Assembly (NCBI GenBank): GCA_009760855.2
Contig: WPIO01000070.1
Span: 1,916,501-1,980,500 of the forward strand
Length of the DNA stretch: 64,000 bases
Direction: 5' to 3'
Source of the DNA: Cristatella mucedo
Lineage: Eukaryota; Bryozoa; Phylactolaemata; Cristatellidae
In this document: one piece after another, positions 11,832 to 23,085 of the stretch
Layout of the letters: the number at the start of each line of letters is the position of its first letter
Position numbering within the stretch: the first letter of the stretch is position 1
Translations under genes and position numbers: made by a program
Notes under the pieces: generated by a model
Seen by the model: the letters and a program-made list of their open reading frames with translations, nothing else
Database searches by the model: none
What the model was told of the DNA's origin: nothing

Positions 11832-12065
11832 GAGCTCCTCCATGTCTGCGAGCTCCTCCATGTCTGCGAGCTCCGCCATGTCAGCGAGCTCCTCCATGTC
11901 TGCGAGCTCCTCCATGTCTGCGAGCTCCTCTATGTCTGCGAGCTCCGCCATGTCTGCGAGCTCCTCCATGTCTGCGAGCTCCTCCATGTCTGCGAGCTCC
12001 TCCATGTCTGCGAGCTCCGCCATGTCTGCGAGCTCTTCCATGTCTGCGAGCTCCTCCATGTCTGC
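11832..12065. repeat. 18-bp minisatellite, 13 units
   Basis: Exactly 13 units of the form GAGCTCCTCCATGTCTGC with few substitutions (CTCCTCC or CTCCGCC). Because 18 is a multiple of three, the array stays open in several frames. It reads as an SSSMSA repeat on plus and an EELADM repeat on minus. I find no start, splice site or flanking domain that would make it a gene. Confidence 0.95.
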
Positions 12066-12868
12066 GAGCTCAGCGATTCGAGGCTCGCGGAAGTCGCGGC
12101 GAGAGACGCCGAGGACGGGCGGGCTGAGCGCGCGCACCGGCGAAGTGCGACCTCGGGCGACGCAGTTGGCAAGTTTAGCACGGTTTAGGCCGGCGGCGGC
12201 ACTGTTACGCGCGGTCAGCCGCTCTCTTCCTCTTGAGCATACCGTTACCCGTTTACCGGGGGGGGGGGGGGCGGGCAGGCGGCAGAGTCGGCTCGACGCA
12301 AGCCCGCGAGGGTGAGCTGCTTCCGGCTGCTATTCGCCTTCTCTCCGACAGAGAGTGGCTTCAGGGATTTCGCGGCGGCGAAGCGCCGGACATCCGGTTG
12401 ACGGCGCTCTGGCGCTAGCGCAGCACTGGCCGCCTGCGTCCCGCGAGCTGGATGGGGGGGGAGCGGAACGCCGCCGGTGTAGGCTCGCTGTGGCTCGAGG
12501 GCCGCGGCGGCGGCGGCGGCGGCGGTAAGTCGGTGTGGCCAGCGGTCGAGCGAGTGGAACACTGGTCCAGTGGTCCCCGGCGAGCTGACCAAGCGGGTCG
12601 ATGTTTCCTATTGCAGTGTGGACAAATAGCACCCGCTGGCCACCAAACAGTCTGCTATGGACGCTTTTCAACCAGTGCGGCCCGCGGCGCGGGCTATTGC
12701 GGGCTGGCGCGTGGGCCAGTCAGTCTTCCGCTTACAGATTCTTGACTTTTTAACTAGTGCAGGCAGCGGCGCGCGGGCAGGCTAGTGCGGGCCGCGGCGC
12801 GCCAGCAGGCCAGTGCGGGCCGCGGCGTGCGGGCGGGAGTTCAGCGAGCTGGCTTGGAGGATGACGTA
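12066..12868. other. GC-rich DNA downstream of the ImpL2-like gene
   Basis: It contains a 14-base G run (12258-12271), a short GGC block (12505-12526) and repeated GCGGGCCGCGGCG-type segments (12680-12830). No coding region is supported. Confidence 0.4.
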
Positions 12869-12874
12869 TTTATT
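12869..12874 (-). terminator. Polyadenylation signal of the ImpL2-like gene
   Basis: AATAAA on the minus strand, about 340 bases after the stop codon. The region between holds two ATTTA pentamers (about 12940-12960, minus strand). These resemble AU-rich mRNA instability elements. Confidence 0.55.
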
Positions 12875-13214
12875 TACAAAACCACATCGACTCCCTCGGC
12901 ATGTGCCACAATAGAAAAATAACTGCTACGTAAACGAGACTAGAATAAATAGCAATAAATAATACGACGATACGCCGTCGGTGTCCCGTACTGGAACGTA
13001 CGCTTCGCCAACGACGGATATCACAATGCGGATTGTCTCCTCTTCTTCCTCCGTCAGCAGCAGCAGCAGCAGCACCTGTCGATGCTCTGCAGCGAGATTG
13101 GACAAAATAAGGAATGAATCGCTGCTGCGAGTCGCCGCGGCGAGATGAGTGCGCGCTAGCCGCGGCGGCGGCAGCGGCAGCGGCGGCAGCGGGCGCCACT
13201 CACCGACTCGCAGG

Positions 13215-14889
13215 TCACGAACTCTCCAGAGGGAAGGGGTAGAGGTAGGTGGTGACGTTCGCAGATGAGAACTCGTTTTGGGCGACGCAGCGGTAGTCGC
13301 CCTGGTCTCCCTCGGAACCGTGGCCGGGCGCGAGATTTCGTATAACCAGATCGCCGCTCGCTAGGATCTGCGCGCGAAAGAAACCGGTTCGGTCAGACGA
13401 GGCGAGCACAAAGCCGGCGCGGGCAGTAGGCCGCGCGGGCGGCGGCTGCGAGACACGTCGGCGGGTGGTTCAGCAGGCGGCGCGGCGCCTGCAGCAGCTC
13501 TGCGCCCAGCTCACCGAGTATTTCTCGCTGGTCGCCAGCAGGACGGGCTCCGGTCCTCCTTCGTAGTACCACGTGATCTCCGGCTGCGGAAAGCCCGACG
13601 CTCGACAGAGCAGCTGCGCCGTGCCTCCCTGCTCGTCCAAGTGCTCTTTCTTAAACATGTAGATTCTCGCCGGACTGGAAGCCTCTGAAATGCGACAGCG
13701 AATGCAATTAATAAAAACGCCATCTCCGCGCTTCGATTCTTCCGGAAGCGACGGCGCGCGGATCGATAGACGACGCGCGGCGGCGCGGCGCGCGGCGCGG
13801 CGGCTCACCGCACTGTCGCGTCTGGAGAGCGGCCAGCTCGAGGAACTCGTCGGACGCCGAGACGGTACGCGTGATGGACTTGCGCTCCGTCGGCGTCTGG
13901 GCCACGCACGTGTACTCGCCAAGGCCTTGCGCGTCGAGGCAGTCGACGTGCAGGCGCGATCGCGTGACGGATATCTGTCCCTCGCCGGACGTGGACACTT
14001 CGTGCGTGACGTCCTCGTTTAGAACGCTCAAATCCGAACCGCCCTGCAGACACGTGGACGATGGAGGGCGCGTGAAATTCCCGTGGCTACGAGTGGCGGG
14101 CGAGCGAGCAACACGGCCAACAGGCGGCTCTGCGAGCTACCGCCGCCGCCGCCAATTCTCGGGCTTAGCCGGCGTCGAGCGCGCGCGGGGACACGAACCT
14201 GTACGACGCGCTGTCCGTTGTGCAACCAATGGATGGTGGCTGACGCGAACTGCGAGCGCACGGCGCAGTCGAGCGTCAGGCTGCGGTGATAGTCGGAAGC
14301 GTCGATCTCGACGTCGAAGTTCCACGCGTCGGGCTCGTCGAAAGTCAAGTGGTCTGCAGGCAGAAACGACGCCGCGTCGCTGTCGCGCGCCAAGTCAAAG
14401 CCGCCGCCGCCGCCGCTAGCCGGCGAAGAAAGGGAGGCCCGGAATCGGCGCCCCAGAAGCGCGCGCGCGGCGCGGCGCAGCGGGCGACCGGCTCGACTCA
14501 CCACTAACGGGAGCAGCCGTCGGCGGAAGCAGTTCGTCCAGCAGAAGTTCGAGCGCGGGCGAAGATCGCTTATGCAGCCTCGATCTCGACCACGACGGCC
14601 TCATCGAGCCGAGCAGCGGCTGCAACGCGCGACGCGAGAAGCTGCAGAGCGCTCGCTCGCTGTCGCTCGCTCGCTCGCTCGCTGCTGCCGCTGCCGCCGC
14701 GCTGGGTCGCGACGATCGAAAGATCTCGGCTCTCGGCTCGAGGATGCAGCCTGCGGCCGCGGCGCTGGCGCCGCGGCCGCAGGCTGCATCCTCGCCGCGG
14801 CCATTCAATCCACGTACCGATGCCGAGCTGACATGCACGCAAGCGGAGACGATCAGACAAGTCGTCTGCAGCAGCGACAACCGGAGCAT
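13215..14889 (-). CDS. ImpL2-like: ImpL2-like secreted two-Ig protein (six exons)
   Basis: Predicted exons on the minus strand: 14889-14818, 14568-14502, 14353-14199, 14043-13809, 13684-13515, 13367-13215. All introns are GT-AG and the phases match (0,1,0,1,0), giving 283 aa. Exon 1 is a signal peptide (MLRLSLLQTTCLIVSACV, likely cleaved near SSA/S). Ig domain 1 has Cys76, Trp89 and Cys144 (EYTCVAQ). Ig domain 2 has Cys203, Trp215 and Cys260 (DYRCVAQNEF), with an N-glycosylation site at Asn270. Cys133 and Cys176 are extra. The RIYMFKKEH start of Ig2 and the YLYP ending resemble Drosophila ImpL2 (about 267 aa), a secreted protein that binds insulin-like peptides and lowers insulin signalling. 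That function is inferred from the family. Exon 2 (22 residues, no domain) is the least certain. Another secreted two-Ig (zig-type) protein is the main alternative. Confidence 0.88.
14740..14793. repeat. 54-bp hairpin in ImpL2-like intron 1
   Basis: Perfect 26-base arms (14740-14765 and 14768-14793) flank a TG spacer. The arm begins GAGGATGCAGCCTGCGGCC. It lies just downstream of the signal-peptide exon, near its donor site, so the pre-mRNA would fold into a very stable stem. Confidence 0.95.
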
Positions 14890-15062
14890 GTCTGTCTGGG
14901 ATGACGACGGCGGCGGCGGCAGTTGAGTGGACAGGCGACGAACGGATAGCGGCGGCGGTGACAGGTGGCGAGTGCGGCCCTGGCTGCGCTGCGGCGGCGG
15001 TGACGTCTCACTCACTGCTGGCCTCTCTCGAGTATCTGCCGACTGCCGCCCGAATCGGCGCA

Positions 15063-15068
15063 TTTATA
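15063..15068 (-). promoter_or_regulatory. TATA box upstream of the ImpL2-like gene
   Basis: TATAAA on the minus strand, 174 bases before the chosen ATG. An initiator-like GGCAGTCG lies about 25 bases downstream. An in-frame ATG overlaps the TATA box itself and would not be transcribed, which supports starting at 14889, where the signal peptide begins. CCAAT/ATTGG sequences lie further upstream (15120-15160). Confidence 0.6.
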
Positions 15069-15069
15069 G

Positions 15070-16131
15070 ACGCGGCCCCTCCGTTACGGACCGCGCCACG
15101 GCCAGTCGGCATGAGAACTTCAGCCAATTAGATTAGCGCCGTGCACGCGTGACCAATAGTCTGCTGTGGCGAGAAGTGCGGGGCGGGTCCGGCGCCACCC
15201 ACCATGGGGAAATCGCCGGTGATTGATTATTGGCGTGAGAAATTAGGGTCTGACGCATCGCGGCCGCCAATGGGCGGCAGCAAGTTTATGAATGAGACGC
15301 CCCGAGCGTGGCCGACCGGGCATCGTTCTCTTCATCTGAGCGCCGCTCCCGGCCGCGCTCGCTCAGCCGCGGCAGCCAGCCACTCGCGGGCTCGACGAGT
15401 GGTGGCCGGCCGGCGTTGCCGAGTATGCGGCCACGCGATCGTTTTGGCGCGCTGCGCGCCGTGCGCCCTGCACCGCGAGTTGGGTGGCTGCACTGCTGCT
15501 GCTCCGCGCTCGCGCCCGGCGCCGCCGCCGCGACGGCGCCGCTTCCGCTCGCAGTTTGAAGGACGACGGCTCGAGCGAGCTGGCGCGTTCGAGCGCGGTC
15601 GACGCGCGCGCACGCCCTCGGCGCCACCCCCTCGGTCGCCACGGGCAACGTTTGAAGGCCGGCGCCGCCGCCGCGATTGCGTCGGTCGATTTTAAACTGC
15701 GACGCTCGATAATTCCCGCTCGCTCGGGCCTGCGCGTACGCGCGGAACCGGCTCGGAAATGGAAACGAGACGGCGCGCGACGGCCGCGCGTCGACTGACC
15801 GGCAGCGGCGTCCCGCCTGGGCCGAGTTAATTACGCCGGCGGCTGCGCGGTCGCCAAGCCGGAAGGGACGCTCGCGCCAGAGCGGCTCGCGCTCCTTCCG
15901 AGCCGCGCGGCCGCGCGGCCGCACTGCCGCCAGGCCGCGCGGCCGCCAGGCGCCGGCTTCCGCGCGAGCCGTTGCAGCGCAGCGGCACCGCAGGTCTCGC
16001 GAGGCCTGCGGTGCCGCTGTGCGACAGCGCCTCGTGCGTAGCTAGCTAGCTAGCGGTCGAGGTCGGCGGCCAGGCTCCAGGTCGCCGCGACTTTTGAGAT
16101 TTCTCAACATGGAGATAGCTCTTCGAACGTC

Positions 16132-16133
<2 letters not shown>
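15070..16133. other. CpG-rich region upstream of the ImpL2-like gene
   Basis: Very GC- and CpG-rich. Long frames on both strands (up to about 210 codons) are arginine/alanine-rich and overlap one another, as expected from composition. An inverted repeat with 15-base arms sits at 15980-15994/16005-16019. It is probably a CpG-island-like promoter region. Confidence 0.45.
15980..16019. repeat. Inverted repeat with TCTCGCGAGG loop
   Basis: Arms CAGCGGCACCGCAGG and CCTGCGGTGCCGCTG are perfect complements. The 10-base loop TCTCGCGAGG is itself nearly palindromic and matches the TCTCGCGAGA motif at 9 of 10 positions. Confidence 0.9.

Positions 16134-16134
<1 letters not shown>

Positions 16135-16200
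<66 letters not shown>
16135..16200. repeat. (AG)n microsatellite
   Basis: About 65 bp of AG dinucleotides with one AAAG interruption. Confidence 0.97.
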
Positions 16201-17390
16201 TGACATAAGCACCAAAACTAATTAGCGTAATGACGCGGACATGCATTGGCAGTCGCGGCGCGACTAATCGTCTGCTAGCGGCCCTCTTGCTCTCCTCCGC
16301 CTCCGACGCGCGAGCGCGCGAGGAGGAGGGCCCGTTTAGTTTTCGCGTGCGTCATTCGCGAAGTCGTCGTAGGCGCTGGGCGTCTGAGCGGCGATCAATG
16401 GCCGACTAAAAAAGTCTGGCTGCAATTAGTTGGCGACAGCGGCCGAGGTGCAGTTAGTTCCCGACGCCGCCGCCCTGCCGCAGCTGCGGCCAGTGAAAAG
16501 TGCACTCTCGCGGTCTCTTTGCTGCGCATCCGCCCCACCCCCATCCTGCCCCGCCTCGCTCTCAGGGCCAGCAGCAGCAGCCGCCGCCGCCGCCGCGCTC
16601 CTTCGCGTCTGCGGCGTCGGCGACTCAAGTTCATCGTGAGTGCTCAGCTTGACGAGGCAGCTCCTCGCGCAACGACCCGGCGCCGTCCCTGTACGACGCG
16701 CAGCCGCGAGTCGGCGCTGCCGCTCTCCCCCGCGCCTCTGCGGAGGCCGCCGCCGCCGCTGCTCACATGCCGAGCGGCTGCGGCGATGGCGGCAGCGGCG
16801 GCGGCAGCGGCAGTGGCGGCGGGGACGAACGCTTGCAGCTTGCGGCTTAGTGCCGTTCACACGGCAACGAGGCATCCACTTCCGACCGAATCAGTTGAGC
16901 CTGCTCCGACTCGACGTCGAAGCGCCCGCGGCACATTGCGGAGGCGGCGGCGAGCGCCGCGCGGCCCGCCGCGGCTGGGCAGCCAAGCCGGGCACTTCTC
17001 GAAGCGGCGTCTCGCGAGACCTGCCCCGCCGCGGCGGGGTGGTCTTCCGGCGCGATCGGCGGGCGCCGGAGCGTCCGCTTCGGCGTCTGCTTCAGAGGCG
17101 GCGAAGGTCTCGCGAGACCTCGTGAGACCGGCCCCGCCGCGGTTGGGCACGACTGCGCCCGCTTTGAACCGCCGCCGCCGATCGCTACCCAGGTGCTGCA
17201 GAGCGAAGGAGCACGTTTCTCTTAGCAGCTACTCTCGGCTACCTTGCGAGAATCCTTGACCCTGAGCGCCAGACGTAGAGCCGGTCGTGCTACGCGTTCT
17301 ACCCTCTGCGCCGCGACGCGGGGGCGGCGTTAGGATCTTTTGCAACGCAACCGGCGAGCGACGGTCTTGGCCTGGCGGCCGCTCATTGGA
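16201..17390. other. CpG-rich region, no supported gene
   Basis: Overlapping alanine/arginine-rich frames occur on both strands. Two perfect TCTCGCGAGA palindromes lie at 17010-17019 and 17108-17117. I suspect promoter-type sequence, but no exon can be tied to it. Confidence 0.4.
17010..17117. promoter_or_regulatory. Pair of TCTCGCGAGA palindromes
   Basis: Two perfect copies (17010-17019, 17108-17117) 98 bp apart in CpG-rich DNA, each with further palindromic flanks (GTCTCGCGAGAC). In vertebrates this sequence is the BANP-bound CpG-island promoter motif. Its use in this organism is inference. Confidence 0.4.
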
Positions 17391-17392
17391 TC

Positions 17393-17590
17393 AGAGAGAG
17401 CGTCGGAGAGCAGGAGCGCTCTGAAAGCGTCAGAGAGCAGGAGAGCTCTGAGAGCGTTAGAGAGCGGGTGCGCTCTGAGAGCGTCGGAGAGCAGGGGCGC
17501 TCCGAGAGCGTTGGAGAGCAGACGCTAGACGTCTGAGAGCGGGGGCGCTCTGAGAGCATCGGAGAGCGTCTGAGAGCAGGGGCGCTCTGA
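17393..17590. repeat. About 27-bp minisatellite
   Basis: Roughly seven imperfect units of the form GAGAGCGTCGGAGAGCAGG followed by a GCGCTCT block. Because the unit is a multiple of three, it stays open as a nine-residue repeat. Confidence 0.85.
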
Positions 17591-17790
17591 TCTCTATGGC
17601 GGACGTCTAGCACCTGAGACCAGAGGCTTCGCCTGCGGAGGCGCCTGCACCTCTGCATGTGGTCATGTGGTCGTCATCTGGTCGTCATGTGGCTTAGCGG
17701 CTGCGGCGGCTTGACAGCCGCAAAGTTGGCTCAGGCGTCGCTGAGTCGTCGCATGATAAGGCACGATGAGGCACCACTCGCCATAGACGA

Positions 17791-17948
17791 CGCACTGGTT
17801 TGGCCCAGTGGTTACGGCGCACGCCTTTAACGACCGAGGTCAAAGTGAATGCATTTAATGACCAAGATCGTGGGCTCAAGCCTCGCTGCGTATGCGAAGC
17901 GCCTTAATTGAGATTCAGTTCTCTTAAGGCGCCGTACAAATTAATTAT
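17791..17948 (+). mobile_element. SINE-1 full-length-like copy
   Basis: tRNA-like head (TGGTTTGGCCCAGTGGTTAC; B box GTGGGCTCAAGCC), then GCGAAGCGCC, the AGAGATT-type stem-loop (here TGAGATTCAGTTCTC) and GGCGCCGTACAAATTAATTA. The internal AAGTGAATGCATTTAATGAC segment is shared with the copy at 33070, but not with the one at 28517. Confidence 0.85.
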
Positions 17949-18066
17949 ATTTGTATAGATCGCTCAATCGCTACCCACGGCTACCCTTCTTTATCGCGCA
18001 TGCGCAATGCTGCGGTCAGTGCTTAGCTGTCAGTGCAGCCACACAATCAATGGGTCAATTTGCGAG

Positions 18067-18098
<32 letters not shown>

Positions 18099-18150
18099 GA
18101 GAGCGTGAGAGTAAGAGCGAGCGAGAGAGAGAGCGAGATCGAGAGCTAGA
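18067..18150. repeat. (AG)n microsatellite
   Basis: AG dinucleotides with CGAG/GTGAG interruptions. Confidence 0.95.
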
Positions 18151-18279
18151 GAGAATGTTGCAGTGCTTGGGGATGCTGGTAAATTAATAATTTACTCATG
18201 CGAGGCCTTAATTCATGGAAAATTAAAGGGATGAGCAATAGTCTAAACATCATTTGGTTAGTAATGTCGACCACTGTTC

Positions 18280-18495
18280 AAGATGGCATAATCATACACA
18301 AAAATTTACAGGAACCCAGCAAATGCTGCGAGGACAAGATGCGGTTTTAGCTTTTTTCAAAATGTCGTCAAGTCAGGGGACGTCGTGACCGTCAATTGCT
18401 AGATAGTTTCAGGATTTGGGATCATACAAAGTAAATGCCCGGTCTTCAAAGGATTTGACATAGTAATAGTTATATTGATAGAGAACAGCTAAACT
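18280..18495 (-). mobile_element. LINE-A 3' fragment, antisense, degraded
   Basis: The plus strand shows the reverse of the LINE-A C-terminal region (AATGTCGTCAAGTCAGGGGA, CCGGTCTTCAAAGGATTTG). No intact tail remains. Confidence 0.75.
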
Positions 18496-18518
18496 ACTCG
18501 AGTCCAAAGAGCGGCTGC

Positions 18519-18520
18519 TT

Positions 18521-18580
<60 letters not shown>

Positions 18581-18764
18581 TCCATATCTCTCTCTTTCTC
18601 TCCATCTCTCTCTCTCTCTCTTTCTCTATCTCTTTCCCTCCATCTCTCTCTCTCTCTCTCGCGCTCTCCCTCCACTTCTCTCTCTCTCTCTCATTCTCTC
18701 TCTCACTCACTCTCACTCTCTCCCACTCTCACCCTCTCTCACTCTCTCTCTCTCTCTCTCTCCA

Positions 18765-18795
<31 letters not shown>

Positions 18796-18846
18796 CACTT
18801 TCACTCTCTACCACTTTCACTCTCTCTCTCTCTCTCTCTCTCATCC
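18519..18846. repeat. (CT)n compound microsatellite
   Basis: About 330 bp of CT repeats with CCAT, CACT and TTTC interruptions. Confidence 0.97.
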
Positions 18847-18849
18847 TCT

Positions 18850-20784
18850 CCCAGCGCCTTTCTAGTGCTTCCGCCATTTCGCTTGTTCACAGCGGCTGCG
18901 GTGGCTTGGGCGCGGCATTCCACGCCGGATGGGCGGATTAGTAACCGGCGGATACGATTACCGCGGCATGATAGCGGCACGACTCGGTAAACAGTTTGGA
19001 GACGCGCGCTCCACTAACGCGACGACACTCGAGTGTCGCATGGAGCGGCGCATCGAGGGCAATAGGCAGCAGTGGAAGGAGGCCGCAGAGACGACTGGGT
19101 GCGTGAAACTGTCGTAATTTATAAGCTAACGCTCTAAGGACTCGCGAGCTCGCCGCACCCAAGCGGAACCGCAGTAGTGGCCCCGGTGGCGGTCCCGGCG
19201 GCGGCGCGGCGGCGGCTGTGCAAGCGGCTGATGGGAGCCACCGCCGCCGCCGCCGCATTCCTACCGCCGCCGACTACTCATCCGCTAAAATAACATCGGT
19301 CGCTGCCGTTAGCGGCGGCGGCGGCTCGGACGCTTCCGACAGGGGCTTTCGCTGATTCCCTGAGGTACGTAGAATGCGCCCTGCGGCAGGAGAGACTGCC
19401 GCTGGGTGCAGGAACGCGGCGGCGCCTGGAGCCAAACCTGCAGCAATGGCTTCGGGGCCATCGGAGGCGCAGCTGGCAGCCGACAGCGGCGCCAGGGATC
19501 GGACGGGATCGGGATCAGACGGGATCGGACGATCGCATCGGACGATCGCAGAGCGAAGCGCGCCGCGCCGTTGGACCGCGTCGCACGAAAGTCGCGTCGA
19601 TGCGGCGGCCGCTGCATGTGGGTCGAACGCGCAGCGTCGGCGAATAATTGACTCCAGGCTGCTGCAGACTACGAGGAGACAGAACGTTAGCACGTTGATT
19701 TAGCTTGATTGGTCTGAGTCAGTGCGGTCAACCTCAGAATAGAAGGAACGTCGTAGGGCCGACGAATTCGGTTTCCGCCGTCCAGGCAAGCTGCAGATGT
19801 TAATGAAGGGTATTTTGCCGCCGGAAGTGAAAGAGAATCCCCTCGAAAAGCGTACCGGCGCCTGACCAGCTTAGAAGTGGCCGCCCTGCACGCGCCGCCG
19901 CAGCTTCCGTCGCTAGCGCATGATTGGGGCCCGAGCCCAGGCGGCATGGGACGCGTACTCTGGCGGCGATAGGTACTAACGCACGAGTGCTGCGCAAACG
20001 GACTCGGTCGCCGATCGGACCCAAACCAGTCAAGGTCAGGATTGGCCAACACGTCGAGGGCCACGCCTCCTCCATGCTGACTTCAAGCCCTGCGGAGAGC
20101 GCTACAGGTCGTGCACCATGGGCGACTAGTTTGGGGCGCGCCCTCTGGCGGCGAGCTCCCACGAGGGAGCGGGAGGGGCGGCGTCCGCACATCCGACGAT
20201 CCGCCTTGGTTACGGCTGCTACCGCCCATTGCCTAGACCGCGCCGCCGCTCAGAGTCGGAGGGCATGGTTTTGAGGCAGCGGAGAGCTCTTCGTGCTGCA
20301 GAATCACTCGTACCCGGCGCTACCAAGGATGTCCTCCGCGGCGTGCGTACTCTACGGATCGCCGTCCGTGCGTCGTCTGCAGATTCATGTCCGTACTCGC
20401 AGCGCCCTCGCGCGATTCACTACGCTTCACTCCTACGACCCTGCCGCTGCGGGCGTGCGCTTGGCAGTCGATGCGTAGCGCTCCGCCGCAGCGTAGCGCG
20501 TTCGCCGTCGTCGCTCGGCTCGACATTTGCGGCGGCGGCGGCGGCTCGGGGCGGCACGAGCGGAAGCTGCGCCTCCGCCTCCTCTCAGTGAGAGCGCCAG
20601 GTGGCGGATCGATGCGCCTGGCGCGGGGCGCAGGGCTTACCGAGCGCTCGCCGCTCATGACCCCACGGCCCGTCACCCCTCGCGCCGCCGCGACCTTGAG
20701 CTCACTCCTGAAGCGGCGGCCTTCCGCGTCGCCGCTGCAGAGCGAGCTACCCACAAGGCCCCCACGGATAGGCTCCTTCGTACC
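18850..20784. other. GC-rich DNA, no supported gene
   Basis: Many overlapping arginine/alanine/serine-rich frames occur on both strands. None has a recognisable domain or a convincing splice partner. Confidence 0.4.
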
Positions 20785-21221
20785 TAGCTGAACTACTGCA
20801 CCAGTTTCAGCCTGTTCGCGACCTCAGATCCTGTGTAGACAATAAATTAGCTGTTCCATTCCTCCGCTTAACGACTGTTGGCGACAGAAACTGTAGCTCT
20901 GCTGGTCCTAGACTGTGGAACTCGCTTCCACAACTCTTCCGCAACGACAACTACTCTACTGCTGCCGAGTATGGCTTATCCTTTTCAACGGTCCTGAGCT
21001 GCTACTTCCATGCTACTCACGACCTCAGCTGCTCTCCTGACTCTGCTATGCTTCCCACTTTCTCTTTGTTGCGTGAGACGAAGTCTGTTGGCAACCGAAT
21101 GCGTACCGAAAGCGCCTTAGGCTGTGAGTTCGCTATACAAAACTCTCCTGCGTAACACCCACATAGTTTTTACGAATTTGCGGAGTTACAGACAATGATA
21201 CATTACATTACATTACATTGT
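20785..21221 (+). mobile_element. LINE-B 3' fragment with (ACATT)n tail
   Basis: It starts in the C-terminal coding block (CACCAGTTTCAGCCTGTTCG, equivalent to 26520) and runs through the 3' UTR to a tail of about four ACATT repeats at 21199-21219. Frameshifts are present. Confidence 0.85.
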
Positions 21222-23085
21222 GCATATCACCCCTACATACATACGCCGTGGCGATGCGGACTCTCGAATGCGCCCAGTCCCCCCCGCGGCGGCGGCGGCG
21301 ATCATGAGCCAGCGCTGCGGCGGCGACGCGTTCGCCAGTCAGCGGCTGCGCGCGAGGCGCGAACTCGCGTTGCAGCGGATGCCGCTCGCCAGTTCCTTGG
21401 AGGCACTCGGGTGAGCGTCGTCCGGGCATTCGGAGGCCAGAGTTCAGCCAGAGGGCGCTGCGGTAGCGCTGGCTTGCTGGCGCGCCGCCTCTGACGAGCA
21501 GCGACTCGTCGCGACCGAGGCGGGACGCGCGCATCCGGGCACGTGCGCGCGCCGTGCGATTACCGGCGGCGGCGGCGGCGGCCGGCCTTCTCTTAAGTCA
21601 ACTCGGGAGCATCTGCGATCATTAGCCAGATTGGGCACGTCGTAGGCGGTCGTCGTCGCCGGTCGATTTCTCCTGCCGCCGCCGCAGGCTGCGCACCGGC
21701 CCATGTGCACTGGGCATGCACCGCCCACCCGCGGGAGGTGCGTTTTTTTCTCGACAGCGAGTTCCCTTCGGCAGCTCGTCGTTATCCGCCTCCGCAAGCC
21801 GCACAAACGCAGAGGCGGATAACGGCAGTTCCGGAGATTCCATCCAGCCTGCAGCCTGCAAGGCCAGCCAAGTCAGAGACGTATCGACGCCCCACGAGGT
21901 CGCCTACGAGATCGCCGCGGCTTCCGAGCCGCCGAGGCGGCGGCGGCGGCCTCCTATCGTCCCTTTGGGCCGAGCGAAGGTCGCGGAGGTCACCCGGGCT
22001 GCGAATGGTGGATCGCTTGCATGCTTGAGGACAAAAGTTCCGCTTTTGCGCCCTAGAAGCGTCCATATCCTGGACGGGATGTGGACGATAGAGTCCATAG
22101 CGAGCGCGCCGGCCGCGGATCGCGTGATAAAAAACCCGTTTCCGTTTTAGGCGCGCTCGAAGTACGACAATGGTCGACCGCATTAACTTCCGGCTTCCCT
22201 TCTTTCCCCCATTCTCCGACGACCGCCTAGGACGCAGACTCGGCACCGCGCTGCGGCGGCCGCACTAGGGCGGCCGCACTCGGCGGAGAGCGAGACTTCA
22301 AAGCGGACGGTGCCGCGGGCGGGTGCTTTGGCGTCCAGGCACACCTGCGAGCAGCAGCTCGCAGTCCGCGCCGCCGCCGCGAGCTCGATCGCTCTCAAAA
22401 GTCAGCTTCCGGTAACGTCCTCTGCGCCACCGGAAGCAGTTCGCTGTCCAGCTCGACGGGAAGTGCGAACTTCGCATGGGGCCCGAGCGAGCATGTAGTG
22501 GGAGCACGCTTCGGCCTTCCCCCTTTTTTCTAGTGTCGCAATGGCCGGCCTAACTCGGTGCCAACATTCGTCCTAATTAGGTGCAGAGGATAAAGTAGCC
22601 GGACCCCACCTCGTGCCTCGATCGGTCAAACGGCCGGAAGTTGCCCGATCGAGCGAGCGCGAGGTCTCTAATCGGCCCTGCTGCCGCGTGACCGCACCGC
22701 CCCCAAAGATACTTCGCGGCGAAAACATACGACCGACACGTCTCGCAGTCGCTGCACCGAGACGCTGCCACCCCTTGCAGCTTGTAGCAAGGCCCCCCCC
22801 CCCCGCGCGGCGGCGGCAACATGGCGCGAGCTGATGATGTAAAATACACCTTCAGATACCGTAACTTACTATTCGCTCGCTCTCGCAAGCTCTCACGCTC
22901 GCTCGCTCTCTCGCAAGCTCTCTCGATCAATCGCAAGCTGCTGCCCGCTCTGAAGTCGCGGACGGCGTGTGATGGGCTAATCCCGCAGAAAACGTTAACT
23001 GTCATGTGACCTGTGTCATGTCATGTGACCTGTCTACTAGGATCTCCGTATAATGACTCAGGGGTTGGCGGGCGGGACCTTTACG
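21222..23085. other. GC-rich DNA, no supported gene
   Basis: Composition-driven frames only. A run of 11 C lies near 22794-22804. Confidence 0.4.

Noticed and set aside
14890-15063. Upstream in-frame ATG extending the ImpL2-like protein by 58 residues
   Set aside because: That ATG overlaps the TATA box and would bury the signal peptide inside the protein.
15204-17259. Several frames of 100-246 codons in CpG-rich DNA
   Set aside because: Frames overlap on both strands with the same Ala/Arg/Pro bias, as expected where stop codons are rare.
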